Positions 8,240 through 16,561 of a stretch of 64,000 nucleotides of DNA are shown here, piece after piece; the stretch's first letter is position 1, and each line of letters starts with the position of its first letter. A model generated the notes under the pieces. The model made no database searches. It saw only the letters and a list, made by a program, of their open reading frames with translations, and was not told the DNA's origin. Origin of the DNA: Alterisphingorhabdus sp038748365 (lineage in GTDB: Bacteria > Pseudomonadota > Alphaproteobacteria > Sphingomonadales > Sphingomonadaceae). The stretch is from the NCBI GenBank assembly GCA_038748365.1, contig JBCDIZ010000004.1, positions 124,001 through 188,000 of the forward strand. The letters are read 5' to 3'. A program made the translations under genes and the position numbers.

Positions 8240-9076
8240 GTGGTAGAATCCATCAATCGCAATCGACCGCCAGTCGCTGTCCAGAATCAGCTCAGTCTCT
8301 CAGAAGCAATTGCCGAGCAGAATCAGGCGATCGCAACCGGTCGCCGTCTTGATCGCGCCTCTGATAATCCACAAGGCTGGGTCGAGATTTCCAGCCTGTC
8401 ACGCCAGCAAAGCAATGAACAGGCCTGGACCAACAATATCGGTCGCGCCCAGACCCGCGCCAGTCTGGCCGAGTCTGCGCTCGATACTATGGCTTCCAGC
8501 CTGATCCGCGCCAATGAGCTGCTGGTTCAGGCCGCCAATGGCACGCTTAACGACAATGACCGTGAGGGTATCGCGCTTGAAATGGAAGGCGTGCTCGAAA
8601 CTATCCGCGATCTCGTGGTGCTCGATGATGGCTATGGCGGCGATCTTTTCCCGCAAGACCCGCTCGCTATTCCTATTGGTGAAGGCCGCAATATCACGGC
8701 AACACCATCTTTGGATCAATTGACTGCGAATATCGGTCCAGCTGGTGAAACGCTTGAGCAGGTTCTTACCAATACTATCGATGCAGTGCGCACCGGTGCC
8801 GCAGTGGATCGTCAGAACCGCCTGCCAGCGGTGGATGCCGCGATTGAGCGGATCAGCACCATGCTGACGCTACAGGGCGTAACCAGTAACACGCTGGAGG
8901 CAGCGCGGGTGCAGTTTGAAGACAGCAGTCTGGCACTTGCCGAGCGGCGTTCAGCGATTGAAGATACCAATGTGGCCGAAGCGATTACCCGTTTGCAGTC
9001 GCTCAGCACCAGCCTTGAAGCGGCACAGGCTATTTATGCCCGGATCGAGCAACAAAGCCTGCTCGACTTTATTTGA
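8240..9076 (+). CDS. flgL: Flagellar hook-associated protein 3, FlgL (flagellin-like)
   Basis: A 278-residue flagellin-related protein that links FlgK to the filament. The N-terminal segment (SEAIAEQNQAIATGRRLDRA, then SDNPQGWVEISSL) has the flagellin-family SDNP motif, and the C-terminus (NVAEAITRLQSLSTSLEAAQ) is the matching helix. I chose the GTG start at 8240, with AGAGGG seven bases upstream; a longer reading would run well back into flgK. The filament flagellin itself is not in this window. Confidence 0.9.
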   Translation: MVESINRNRPPVAVQNQLSLSEAIAEQNQAIATGRRLDRASDNPQGWVEISSLSRQQSNEQAWTNNIGRAQTRASLAESALDTMASSLIRANELLVQAANGTLNDNDREGIALEMEGVLETIRDLVVLDDGYGGDLFPQDPLAIPIGEGRNITATPSLDQLTANIGPAGETLEQVLTNTIDAVRTGAAVDRQNRLPAVDAAIERISTMLTLQGVTSNTLEAARVQFEDSSLALAERRSAIEDTNVAEAITRLQSLSTSLEAAQAIYARIEQQSLLDFI

Positions 9077-9211
9077 TTTTCTGAGCGCAATAGACGCGCT
9101 CTACGCGCCGCTTATTACCCTTAATATAAAAGACTTTTCGCCGTTACACCTCAATAGGGACGGCTTCCGACAGGAACTATCCCCCTGGTCATTTAACATT
9201 GGGGTACAAAT

Positions 9212-10075
9212 ATGTTGGTAGCTGTCGGACTTGTCATATTGATCGTCATGGTCTTTGGCGGCTTTATCATTTCAGGCGGAGATATTGGCCCGGTTCTGGC
9301 GGCATTGCCGCTGGAGATGATGATCATTGGCGGTGCGGGTGTTGCCGCGATCATCACCGGCAACTCCATGCATCAGGTCAAGGCGCTGGGCGGTGGCTTT
9401 AAGCGTGTCTTTGCCGGCCCCAAATATAAGCGCGAGGACTTTCTCAACTGCATCTTCCTCACCTCCAAGCTCATGAAGATATTGCGCATGGATGGTCCCG
9501 TGGCGCTGGAAGCGCATGTCGAAGACCCGCAAAGCTCGGCGATTTTTGCTGAATATCCCAAGTTGCTGGCAGATACTGTACTGGTCGCGCTGATTTGTGA
9601 CTCGCTGCGGCTGGTGGTTGTATCTTCAGGCGATCTTGATCCGCATTCTGTCGAGGAAGTGATCGATCAACATCTTAAAACACACCACAAGGAAGCCATG
9701 GGCCCTGCGGACAATCTGCAATGGCTGGCGGATGCGTTGCCGGCTTTGGGCATTGTTGCGGCCGTTTTGGGCGTGGTCAAAACCATGGGTTCTATCGACA
9801 AGCCACCTGCGGTTTTGGGCGGTATGATCGGCTCTGCATTGGTCGGTACATTTCTTGGCGTGTTGCTGGCTTATGGCATTGTCGGCCCGATGGCCAATCG
9901 CTGCAAGCACAGCATTGAGAGTGATCTCGCCATCTATGATATCGTCAAGCAGATCATCATTGCCAGCCTGCATGGCCATCCACAGCCGCTGGTGATTGAG
10001 GCCGCACGCGCTGGGCTTGAGCATGAGAACCAGCCAAGCTTTGCCGAGGTGTTTGACGGGTTGAGGGCGCGCTAA
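9212..10075 (+). CDS. motA: Flagellar motor stator protein MotA
   Basis: A 287-residue inner-membrane protein, the usual MotA length, forming the proton-conducting stator with MotB. Membrane helices are visible near residues 2-25 and 30-48, and again around ALPALGIVAAVLGVVKTMGS and IGSALVGTFLGVLLAYGIVG. The latter pair carries the conserved ProGly-loop region of MotA/TolQ proteins. The cytoplasmic loop between helices 2 and 3 is large and charged. It starts 135 bases after flgL and is followed three bases later by motB. Confidence 0.93.
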   Translation: MLVAVGLVILIVMVFGGFIISGGDIGPVLAALPLEMMIIGGAGVAAIITGNSMHQVKALGGGFKRVFAGPKYKREDFLNCIFLTSKLMKILRMDGPVALEAHVEDPQSSAIFAEYPKLLADTVLVALICDSLRLVVVSSGDLDPHSVEEVIDQHLKTHHKEAMGPADNLQWLADALPALGIVAAVLGVVKTMGSIDKPPAVLGGMIGSALVGTFLGVLLAYGIVGPMANRCKHSIESDLAIYDIVKQIIIASLHGHPQPLVIEAARAGLEHENQPSFAEVFDGLRAR

Positions 10076-10078
10076 GCC

Positions 10079-11008
10079 ATGGCTTCGGCGAAATCTGCCA
10101 AGAAAGATAATCAGCGACCGATCATCGTCAAGAAGATCATCGCTGATGACCATGGCGGCCATCATGGCGGTGCGTGGAAAGTTGCCTATGCCGACTTTGT
10201 GACTGCGATGATGGCGTTCTTCCTGTTGATGTGGTTGCTCGGTGCCACCGATGAGAAGCAGCGCAAGGCCTTGGCTGATTATTTCACTCCGACGCTGGTG
10301 GAACTGAAGCAGGGCAGTGCAGGGTCCAATGGTGTTTTTGGCGGAGAGTCTGTGGTCGCCCGCGATGATTATCCGCATGCCATTGGCCAGACCGGTGATC
10401 GTTCCCTTACCATTCCAAAGGATGCTACCGGCGTCGAGGACAGGGGTGGGCGCTCCAAGCGTTCGTTGCAGAAAGTAGCCTTTGAAGCATTGCGTGAGGA
10501 ACTGGAGCAGCGGCTCAACAAGCGACCTGATCTGGTGCAGCTCTCGAACAATGTTCGCTTCACCCATACCCGCGAGGGGTTGCGTATTGATCTTGTCGAT
10601 GAGGCGGACTTTGCAATGTTTAGCCTGGCAACCGATAATCTGTCGCCTCGGGCGGAATTGCTGCTTGAAGAAGTCGCTGACGTTATCACTACGCTGCCCA
10701 ATCCGGTGATTGTCCGTGGTCATACCGATAGCCTGCCTTATGCTTCGGGCAAGGTGATGAATAACTGGATGCTTTCCACCGCGCGAGCCGAGGCAACGCG
10801 CAAGGCTCTGGTTGATGGCGGTGTTGAGATATCGCGCATGCACAGGATTGAAGGGGTGGCGGACCGCGAACCATTTAATGCGGCGGACCCTGCAGACCCA
10901 CGCAATCGTAGAATGTCGATCACGCTTGTTTATATGGATGGACAGTCGCGCTCTGACATAGAAATGGCCAAGCGCGGAATAGTGAATGATGATGAGCCAG
11001 AAGGCTGA
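10079..11008 (+). CDS. motB: Flagellar motor protein MotB
   Basis: A 309-residue stator subunit. The N-terminal stretch PIIVKKIIADDHGGHHGGAW is followed by KVAYADFVTAMMAFFLLMWL, the single MotB transmembrane helix with the proton-binding aspartate in YADFVTAMMAF. The C-terminal OmpA-like peptidoglycan-binding domain has IVRGHTDSLPY and NWMLSTARAEATRKALVDGG, ending in NRRMSITLVY. It closes the flagellar operon. Its stop lies in a small perfect palindrome shared with the convergent TetR gene. Confidence 0.95.
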   Translation: MASAKSAKKDNQRPIIVKKIIADDHGGHHGGAWKVAYADFVTAMMAFFLLMWLLGATDEKQRKALADYFTPTLVELKQGSAGSNGVFGGESVVARDDYPHAIGQTGDRSLTIPKDATGVEDRGGRSKRSLQKVAFEALREELEQRLNKRPDLVQLSNNVRFTHTREGLRIDLVDEADFAMFSLATDNLSPRAELLLEEVADVITTLPNPVIVRGHTDSLPYASGKVMNNWMLSTARAEATRKALVDGGVEISRMHRIEGVADREPFNAADPADPRNRRMSITLVYMDGQSRSDIEMAKRGIVNDDEPEG

Positions 11009-11021
11009 TTTTAATCAGCTT
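11002..11021. terminator. Palindrome shared by convergent motB and tetR stops
   Basis: GCTGATT (11004-11010), TT, AATCAGC (11013-11019) form a perfect 7-base-pair stem flanked by A and T bases on both sides. Both stop codons fall inside it. It could act as a bidirectional terminator, though its GC content is low. Confidence 0.4.
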
Positions 11022-11691
11022 TCTCGCACAGGCGCAGAAACTTCTCCGTGCCAAGGGCAACGCGCTCGGCAATTTCCGCTTTGTCCGGTGGCGACCGAAC
11101 ACTCAAACGGAATTCCAGATCGGCAAAGCCTTTCCATAAGCTGAGCAAGTCTTCTGCGCCGTCACGCGGATCATCGAGTGTTAGTTCACCACGTTGAGCA
11201 GCCTCACTCAGCACATGCGATAAACGGTCACGGCATTGGCCGGGGCCTACCGCGAAAAACCGGTCTGCAAGCCCCGGATGTTCGGCCAAATCCTGTGCCA
11301 ATATGCGTTCCATCGATACATGATCGGGGTGGAACAGAAAGGCGAGCAGCGCCTCACCAAAGCCATTGAGGCGGGTTTTGAGATCAGCGCCTTCGGCTTT
11401 CTTGCCGATCAGCATTTCGCTCATACTGTCGGTCTGCTCCTTCACCACGGCTTCAAACAGCGTCGGTTTATCGCCGAAGCGGTTATAGATCGTCACTTTC
11501 GAGACACCGGCATGCTGGGCGATTTCCTCAATTGCACTGGCTGCAACGCCTTTGGTGAAAAAAATTTTTCGTGCCGCCTGCAATATCGCCTGGTGCTTCT
11601 CCGGATCGCGCGGACGCCCGCCGGGATGCGGGGTTTTTGCGGCCGCTTCCGGTGGCTGTTCATCGACTGGTGGAGAGAATTTTTCAGACAA
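11011..11691 (-). CDS. TetR/AcrR-family transcriptional regulator
   Basis: A 226-residue repressor-like protein. After a proline-rich, disordered N-terminus comes GGRPRDPEKHQAILQAARKI, then the TetR helix-turn-helix (about residues 45-75), including IEEIAQHAGVSKVTIYNRFG. The C-terminal part is a variable ligand-binding helical domain. It diverges from the ABC efflux operon beginning at 11864, and the 172-base spacer contains a strong palindrome. The natural inference is that it represses the efflux genes and possibly itself until a ligand binds. The ligand cannot be told from sequence. Confidence 0.92.
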   Translation of the reverse strand: MSEKFSPPVDEQPPEAAAKTPHPGGRPRDPEKHQAILQAARKIFFTKGVAASAIEEIAQHAGVSKVTIYNRFGDKPTLFEAVVKEQTDSMSEMLIGKKAEGADLKTRLNGFGEALLAFLFHPDHVSMERILAQDLAEHPGLADRFFAVGPGQCRDRLSHVLSEAAQRGELTLDDPRDGAEDLLSLWKGFADLEFRLSVRSPPDKAEIAERVALGTEKFLRLCEKAD

Positions 11692-11710
11692 TAAAGGAAC
11701 CTTTTGAGAA

Positions 11711-11745
11711 ATTGAACATTGACGTTCAATAACTATTGGCTAGTT
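11711..11745. promoter_or_regulatory. Probable TetR operator palindromes
   Basis: A perfect inverted repeat ATTGAAC-ATTGAC-GTTCAAT occupies 11711-11730, only 20 bases from the tetR start. A second inverted repeat, AACTA-TTGGC-TAGTT, abuts it at 11731-11745. Position and symmetry suit a TetR-family operator; binding is inferred. Confidence 0.6.
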
Positions 11746-11863
11746 AGTAAACGCAATCGTTCACTATCATGAGTCGGGTGACGATGCAAATGCCACTCTG
11801 TCAACGGGTCAAACCGAAATTGGGTCCGGTATTTTTTTGAGGTCAGCAATTTAAGGGTCTTGC

Positions 11864-13000
11864 ATGAACTGGATTGCCATCAGAATGCTGACCGGAGACA
11901 GGACCAAATTTCTCGGTCTGCTCTTCGGTGTCGCCTTTTCCACGCTGCTGATCACGCAGCAGGTGACCATTTTTGTCAATCTGCTGATGCGCGGCGCCAG
12001 TGCTGTGGAGGATGTGTCCAGCGTTGAAATATGGGTGATGGACCCTTCTGCGCGCAATGCCGACATCACCTTCCCCATGCCTTCCACCGCATTGGAGCGG
12101 GTGCGCGGTGTTGATGGTGTGGAATGGGCGGTGCCGCATATTCGTGCGGGTGCCAATGTGCGGTCACGCGATGGCGATCTGGAAGGTGTGACAATGGTGG
12201 GCGTAGATGATTCCACCCTGATCGGCCTACCGACCAATATGGTGGTTGGTGACAAAGGCGCTCTAGCGAACCCGGATGCCGTATTTATCGATGATGTCGG
12301 CTCGCGCCGTCTGTTTCCCAGCAGTGAGGAAGCGATGAACACCCGACTGGAGCTGAATGATCAGCGCGCGATCATCCGCGGTATTGTCGATGCCACGCCG
12401 ACCTTCACCTCGCAGGTGACGCTCTATACCCGCTATTCCAATGCATTGAATTTCGTTCCGGGCACCCGCAACCGGATGAGTTTCATATTAGTGCGCACCG
12501 AAGAAGGCCGCGATCCGCTGGAGGTGGCACGCCATATTGAAGATGTCACCGGTCTAAAAGCCCGTACCCGCAGTGAATTTGCCGATGACGGGATTAATTT
12601 CATTATCGAAAATACCGGTATTCCGGTCAATTTCGGCATCACTGTGGCGTTGGGCTTTGTTGTCGGCGTGGCGATTGTTGGTCTGACGTTCAGCCTGTTT
12701 ATCCGTGACAATATCAAGCAGTTCGGCGCGCTCAAAGCGATTGGTGTGACCAACAACAAAATCCGCTTGATGGTGGCGTGTCAGGCCGGGCTTATCGGCC
12801 TGATCGGCTATGGCATAGGCATCTTTCTTGCCGTGCTGTTTATCTACACAACAGAGGCCATTGATACCTTCAAGGGCTTTTACACGCCGTGGCAGATTCC
12901 GCTGCTGACGGCGGTGGTGACAATTGTGATGATCATGCTCACCGGCTTTATCGCGCTGCGCGAGGTGATCAACACCGAGCCATCGGAGGTGTTCCGATGA
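11864..13000 (+). CDS. ABC exporter permease, FtsX/DevC-like
   Basis: A 378-residue inner-membrane permease. One N-terminal membrane helix (FLGLLFGVAFSTLLITQQVT) is followed by a periplasmic domain of about 230 residues and then three membrane segments (around FGITVALGFVVGVAIVGLTF, ACQAGLIGLIGYGIGIFLAV and LTAVVTIVMIMLTGFIALRE). This is the FtsX/MacB-type topology used in tripartite exporters. The gene layout (permease, ATPase, HlyD adaptor) matches DevBCA-like systems, in which the permease does not carry its own ATPase. AAGGG lies upstream of the ATG. The stop overlaps the ATPase start by four bases. Confidence 0.87.
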   Translation: MNWIAIRMLTGDRTKFLGLLFGVAFSTLLITQQVTIFVNLLMRGASAVEDVSSVEIWVMDPSARNADITFPMPSTALERVRGVDGVEWAVPHIRAGANVRSRDGDLEGVTMVGVDDSTLIGLPTNMVVGDKGALANPDAVFIDDVGSRRLFPSSEEAMNTRLELNDQRAIIRGIVDATPTFTSQVTLYTRYSNALNFVPGTRNRMSFILVRTEEGRDPLEVARHIEDVTGLKARTRSEFADDGINFIIENTGIPVNFGITVALGFVVGVAIVGLTFSLFIRDNIKQFGALKAIGVTNNKIRLMVACQAGLIGLIGYGIGIFLAVLFIYTTEAIDTFKGFYTPWQIPLLTAVVTIVMIMLTGFIALREVINTEPSEVFR

Positions 13001-13749
13001 GCCAGCAAGCCATATCTACCGCCCAGCCGGTGCCGCTTCAGGTGATCGAGAACGCCGCCATTTCGGTGCGTGGGATCGTTAAGGAATTTCCGGTTGGTGA
13101 TGGCTTTATCCGGGTGCTGCATGAGATTGATGCCGATGTTCGCCCAGGCGAACTGACCTATCTGGTCGGTGAGTCTGGTTCGGGCAAGACAACGATGATC
13201 TCAATTATTGCCGGGATTATGTATCCGACCGAAGGCAGTGTACGGGTTTTTGGCACCGATATTTATGACCTGTCCGACAATGAGCTGGTCAATTTCCGGC
13301 TCGATAATATCGGCTTTGTCTTCCAGCAATATAATCTCCTGCCAACGCTGACCGCCGCAGAAAATGCTGCCGTGCCGCTGATTGCCGCCGGTGTGCCGCG
13401 CGCCGAGGCGGAGGATCGCGGTCGCGAAATGCTGGAAAAGCTCAATATTGGCGATCAGGCGGATAAGCTGCCGCGCCAGCTCTCCGGTGGCCAGCAACAA
13501 CGGGTCGCGATCAGCCGTGCTCTGGTGCATGCGCCCAAGCTGGTGGTTTGCGACGAACCGACAGCCGCGCTCGATGCCATGTCCGGGCGGCGGGTGATGG
13601 ACCTGCTGCGCGAAGTGGCGCTGTCCGAAGAGCGCGCCGTGATCATCGTGACCCATGATAACCGCGTCTTCGATCTCGCCGACCGCATATTGCAGATGGA
13701 GGATGGCCGCATCACCCATGATGGTAAGGAGATGCCCGATGGCCATTGA
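12997..13749 (+). CDS. ABC exporter ATP-binding protein
   Basis: A 250-residue ATPase that powers the preceding permease. Walker A is GESGSGKT (residues 58-65), followed by the Q-loop in FVFQQYNLLPTLTAAEN, the signature LSGGQQQR, Walker B LVVCDEP and the switch histidine in VIIVTHD. This is the LolD/MacB/DevA class. The start at 12997 overlaps the permease stop (ATGA). The upstream in-frame extension to 12889 would lie wholly inside the permease gene and was rejected. Confidence 0.93.
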   Translation: MSQQAISTAQPVPLQVIENAAISVRGIVKEFPVGDGFIRVLHEIDADVRPGELTYLVGESGSGKTTMISIIAGIMYPTEGSVRVFGTDIYDLSDNELVNFRLDNIGFVFQQYNLLPTLTAAENAAVPLIAAGVPRAEAEDRGREMLEKLNIGDQADKLPRQLSGGQQQRVAISRALVHAPKLVVCDEPTAALDAMSGRRVMDLLREVALSEERAVIIVTHDNRVFDLADRILQMEDGRITHDGKEMPDGH

Positions 13750-13812
13750 TCCGCGCCAGCCACCTCAACCCTTTTCTATTCCCACACCCTTTGCGCCTTC
13801 AGGGGACCGCCC

Positions 13813-14814
13813 ATGAAAAAACTCAGCTTCTCGCGTCAGATACTGCCGATCATTGCCGTTATAGGCATGATTGCCGCGGCCTATATGGTGTTTGCCACTC
13901 AGCCCGATGACTCGACGACCGATCCTGATCTGGTCCCGGCAACGGCCCCTGAAGAACAGGATGGCAGCGTCGCCGGAGCCGGCGTGGTCGAGCCATCGAG
14001 CGAGCTTATCGATATTGCGCCGGAAATTGCCGGGGTGGTGTCCGAACTGTTTGTCAGCCCCGGCGATACTGTCAGCAAGGGGCAAGCGCTGTTCACCATT
14101 GATGCGCGCGATGCATCAGCGGCACGGCGCGAGGCAGAGGCGCGTGTACAGCGGCTCAGAAGCAGCATCGCGGCCTCGCAGGTGACGCTGAACAATGCGC
14201 GTGAGCAATTGGGGCTGTATAAGGATATTTCCGATAGCCGGGCTTTTTCCAAGCGCGAGGTGATCGATCGCGAGTCCACCGTGCGCGATGCAGCAGCACG
14301 GTTGCAGCTATCGCGCGCAGAATTGCAGGAAGCTGAAGCGCAATTGTCACGCGCCAAGGTGACTCTGGACCGTCTGATTGTCCGCGCGCCGATTGAGGGC
14401 GAGATTCTCGACGTCAATATCCGTCCCGGCGAATTCGCCGCGACCAACCAAATGGGCAATAATGCCGAACCAGCGATCACCATGGGCGACACCACGCCGC
14501 TGCATGTCCGTATCGATGTCGATGAGAATGAGATTGAGCGTTTGTCTCTCGGCGAAGCAGCGGTGGTCAGCCCGCGCGGCAATGGCGAGCAGAAGGTGAA
14601 AGTCGCCTATGTCCGCTCCGAACCGCTGGTAACGCCCAAGCGCTCGCTGACCAACTCGTCATCCGAGCGCGTCGATGTCCGGGTGTTGCAGCTGATCTAT
14701 GCTCTGCCCGACAGCGATCATGGCCTGTTTATCGGCCAGCAGGTTGATGCCTTTGTGCCGGGCAAAGAGCCCCAGACCAAGGACGACACGGCTGATAAAG
14801 CGGAGGCAGAATGA
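13813..14814 (+). CDS. HlyD-family periplasmic adaptor subunit
   Basis: A 333-residue membrane-fusion protein. It has an N-terminal membrane anchor (ILPIIAVIGMIAAAYMVFAT), a lipoyl-like half (IAPEIAGVVSELFVSPGDTV and SKGQALFTIDARDA), a long alanine/glutamate-rich helical hairpin at about residues 95-185, and a beta-barrel region (LHVRIDVDENEIERLSLGEA). It should bridge the inner-membrane ABC pair to the outer-membrane channel encoded next. AGGGGA lies upstream of the ATG. The stop overlaps the next gene by four bases. Confidence 0.9.
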   Translation: MKKLSFSRQILPIIAVIGMIAAAYMVFATQPDDSTTDPDLVPATAPEEQDGSVAGAGVVEPSSELIDIAPEIAGVVSELFVSPGDTVSKGQALFTIDARDASAARREAEARVQRLRSSIAASQVTLNNAREQLGLYKDISDSRAFSKREVIDRESTVRDAAARLQLSRAELQEAEAQLSRAKVTLDRLIVRAPIEGEILDVNIRPGEFAATNQMGNNAEPAITMGDTTPLHVRIDVDENEIERLSLGEAAVVSPRGNGEQKVKVAYVRSEPLVTPKRSLTNSSSERVDVRVLQLIYALPDSDHGLFIGQQVDAFVPGKEPQTKDDTADKAEAE

Positions 14815-16298
14815 TGCACCGCATCGCCCATAAGCGCCTGATATGGCCGCTGCTGGCAAGCACATCTCTGCTGGCTGGATGCATGACAGGCAACAGCCCG
14901 CCTGCACCGGAAACGGTATTGCTGCCAGATAGCTTTGCAGCGCCTGTAGCCACCACAGATCAGGCGGAAGATATCGCCGGATTGTTGCCGATCAATGATC
15001 CCGGCTTTGTTGCCCTGCGCGACACAGCACTGCAAAACGCGCCTGATCTGGCTGCTGCTCTGGCGCGGATCAATATTGCCCGTGCCGGATTGCGCGGAGC
15101 GGGGGCAGCGCGCCTGCCCAATGTGACGGGTCAGGCCAATGTTACCCAGCAACGGATCAACCCGGCACAATTTGGCGGCGTCGGCGGTGATGATGCGCCT
15201 GGAGGCTTTGCCATTGAGCAGGACCAGACGATTTTCAGCACTTCGATCGATGCCAGCTGGGATGCGGATCTGTTCGGACGACTGAAAGCGGCCCAGCGCG
15301 CTGCGGCACTGCGCTTGGATGCCAGTAATGCCGATGCCGCCGCGACCCGGCTGGCGCTGACGGCGGATGTTGCGCTCAACGTCATCGATTATCGCGCTGT
15401 AGCGGCGCGGCGCTCGGTGATTGATGCGGAAATTGTCGATTTGCAAGGACAGGAGGCGCTAACTGCACAGCGTGCCAATGCCGGGCTGGTAGCGGAATTT
15501 GATACCGTGCGCGCGCAATCGCTGCTGCGCCGTGCAGAATCGCGTCTGGCACCATTGGTCGCAGAAGAAGGCGCTATAACAGCACGGCTGGCGACGCTGA
15601 CCGGACAATCGGTGCAGCAGGTAAAGGCGCAATTGGACGAGGGCGGAACATTGCCTGGCGCTAGTCTTGCCAAACCCGCACTCACCGTGCCTTCGACCTT
15701 GCTCCGCGCCCGGCCTGATGTGGTGGCGGCAGAATATCGCCTTGCCGCTGCTGATGCTGACCTCGCTTCAGCCGTGCGTGAACAATATCCAACCTTCTCG
15801 ATCCAGGCGAGCATTGGCCTGATCGCGCTGGCGCTGGGTGATCTGTTCAGCGATGACGCGATTATCGGCTCGGTGGTCGGCGGCGCGACAGTGCCGTTGC
15901 TCGATTTTGGCCGTATTGGTGCCCGTATTGACCAACGCGAGGCCGAAGCGGCGCTCGCTTTTGCAGATTATCGCCGGGTGCTGTTCACGGCCTTGGGTGA
16001 TGTTGAGGCATCACTGGTGGCGGTGGATGCGGCGAATGCGGAAACCGTCTCGCTGCAAGAACAGGCCGTAACCGATCGTGATGCGGCGAGACTTGCCGAT
16101 ATTCGTTATCGCAATGGTCTGGATGACTTCCTCGCCGTGATTGATGCACAGCGTAATGCCAATGCATCGGCGGAAGCTCTTGTGATCTCTCAGGCCAATG
16201 TCCAACGCCAGCGGATCGCACTCTATCGCGCCATCGGTGGCGAGCCGGAGATAGCGACCGAAACTGCTGACGCCACACAGGCTCAGGAGGTGCCATAG
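14811..16298 (+). CDS. TolC/NodT-type outer-membrane efflux lipoprotein
   Basis: A 495-residue outer-membrane channel. The signal sequence ends in the lipobox LLAGC, so the protein should be lipidated, as in NodT-family factors. Two OEP repeats are visible, each with long alanine-rich helices (for example RDTALQNAPDLAAALARINI and YRLAAADADLASAVREQYPT). It completes the tripartite system with the HlyD adaptor and ABC pair, giving a path from cytoplasm or periplasm to the exterior. A cluster of hairpins follows. Confidence 0.92.
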   Translation: MMHRIAHKRLIWPLLASTSLLAGCMTGNSPPAPETVLLPDSFAAPVATTDQAEDIAGLLPINDPGFVALRDTALQNAPDLAAALARINIARAGLRGAGAARLPNVTGQANVTQQRINPAQFGGVGGDDAPGGFAIEQDQTIFSTSIDASWDADLFGRLKAAQRAAALRLDASNADAAATRLALTADVALNVIDYRAVAARRSVIDAEIVDLQGQEALTAQRANAGLVAEFDTVRAQSLLRRAESRLAPLVAEEGAITARLATLTGQSVQQVKAQLDEGGTLPGASLAKPALTVPSTLLRARPDVVAAEYRLAAADADLASAVREQYPTFSIQASIGLIALALGDLFSDDAIIGSVVGGATVPLLDFGRIGARIDQREAEAALAFADYRRVLFTALGDVEASLVAVDAANAETVSLQEQAVTDRDAARLADIRYRNGLDDFLAVIDAQRNANASAEALVISQANVQRQRIALYRAIGGEPEIATETADATQAQEVP

Positions 16299-16323
16299 GG
16301 TTCTGTTTTCCGTATTTTGAAAC

Positions 16324-16353
16324 AAGCGCCTGAAATCCCCCTCTCGGGCGCTT
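16324..16353 (+). terminator. Hairpin after the efflux operon
   Basis: AAGCGCC (16324-16330) pairs with GGCGCTT (16347-16353) around a 16-base loop, just after the nodT-like stop. There is no clear T-run, so the terminator function is tentative. Confidence 0.4.
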
Positions 16354-16397
16354 TACCGGGGCTCTTCTCCTCCCCCTCCATTGAGCTCTGGGCAAGC

Positions 16398-16432
16398 AAA
16401 AGGGGCGAACCACATAGTGGATCGCCCCTTTT
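16398..16432. terminator. Bidirectional terminator between convergent genes
   Basis: AAAAGGGGCGA at the left pairs with TCGCCCCTTTT at the right, and CCAC/GTGG pair inside. The stem is flanked by A-rich sequence on one side and T-rich sequence on the other, which suits termination from both directions between the efflux operon and the peptidase gene. Confidence 0.7.
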
Positions 16433-16443
16433 GTTATTCTATT

Positions 16444-16553
16444 CCCCTCCCGCCTGCGGGAGGGGCTACGGGAGGGAGTATTTCGCATTTCCTCTTTTAT
16501 AGGAAGAAGACTCTTACAGGCCCTCCCCCGACCCCTCCCGTAAACGGGAGGGG
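16444..16553. repeat. REP-like palindrome pair, copy 1
   Basis: One palindrome has arms CCCCTCCCG and CGGGAGGGG around CCTG (16444-16465); the second has the same arms around TAAA (16532-16553). Related pairs occur at 47857-47958 and 59200-59286. This arrangement of inverted G/C-rich palindromes between genes is typical of REP/BIME elements. Confidence 0.7.
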
Positions 16554-16561
16554 AGAATTGA

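Noticed and set aside
9082..9211. Possible sigma-28 promoter before motA
   Set aside because: TAAA and GCCG-like bits occur near 9127-9145, but the spacing is only about five bases where the consensus needs about fifteen or the usual 11-base core gap.
9626..10843. 405-codon open frame on the minus strand across motA and motB
   Set aside because: It is antisense to two well-identified genes, with no ribosome binding site or recognisable domain.
12889..12996. N-terminal extension of the ABC ATPase
   Set aside because: It lies inside the permease gene, has low-quality sequence and is displaced by the ATGA start at 12997.
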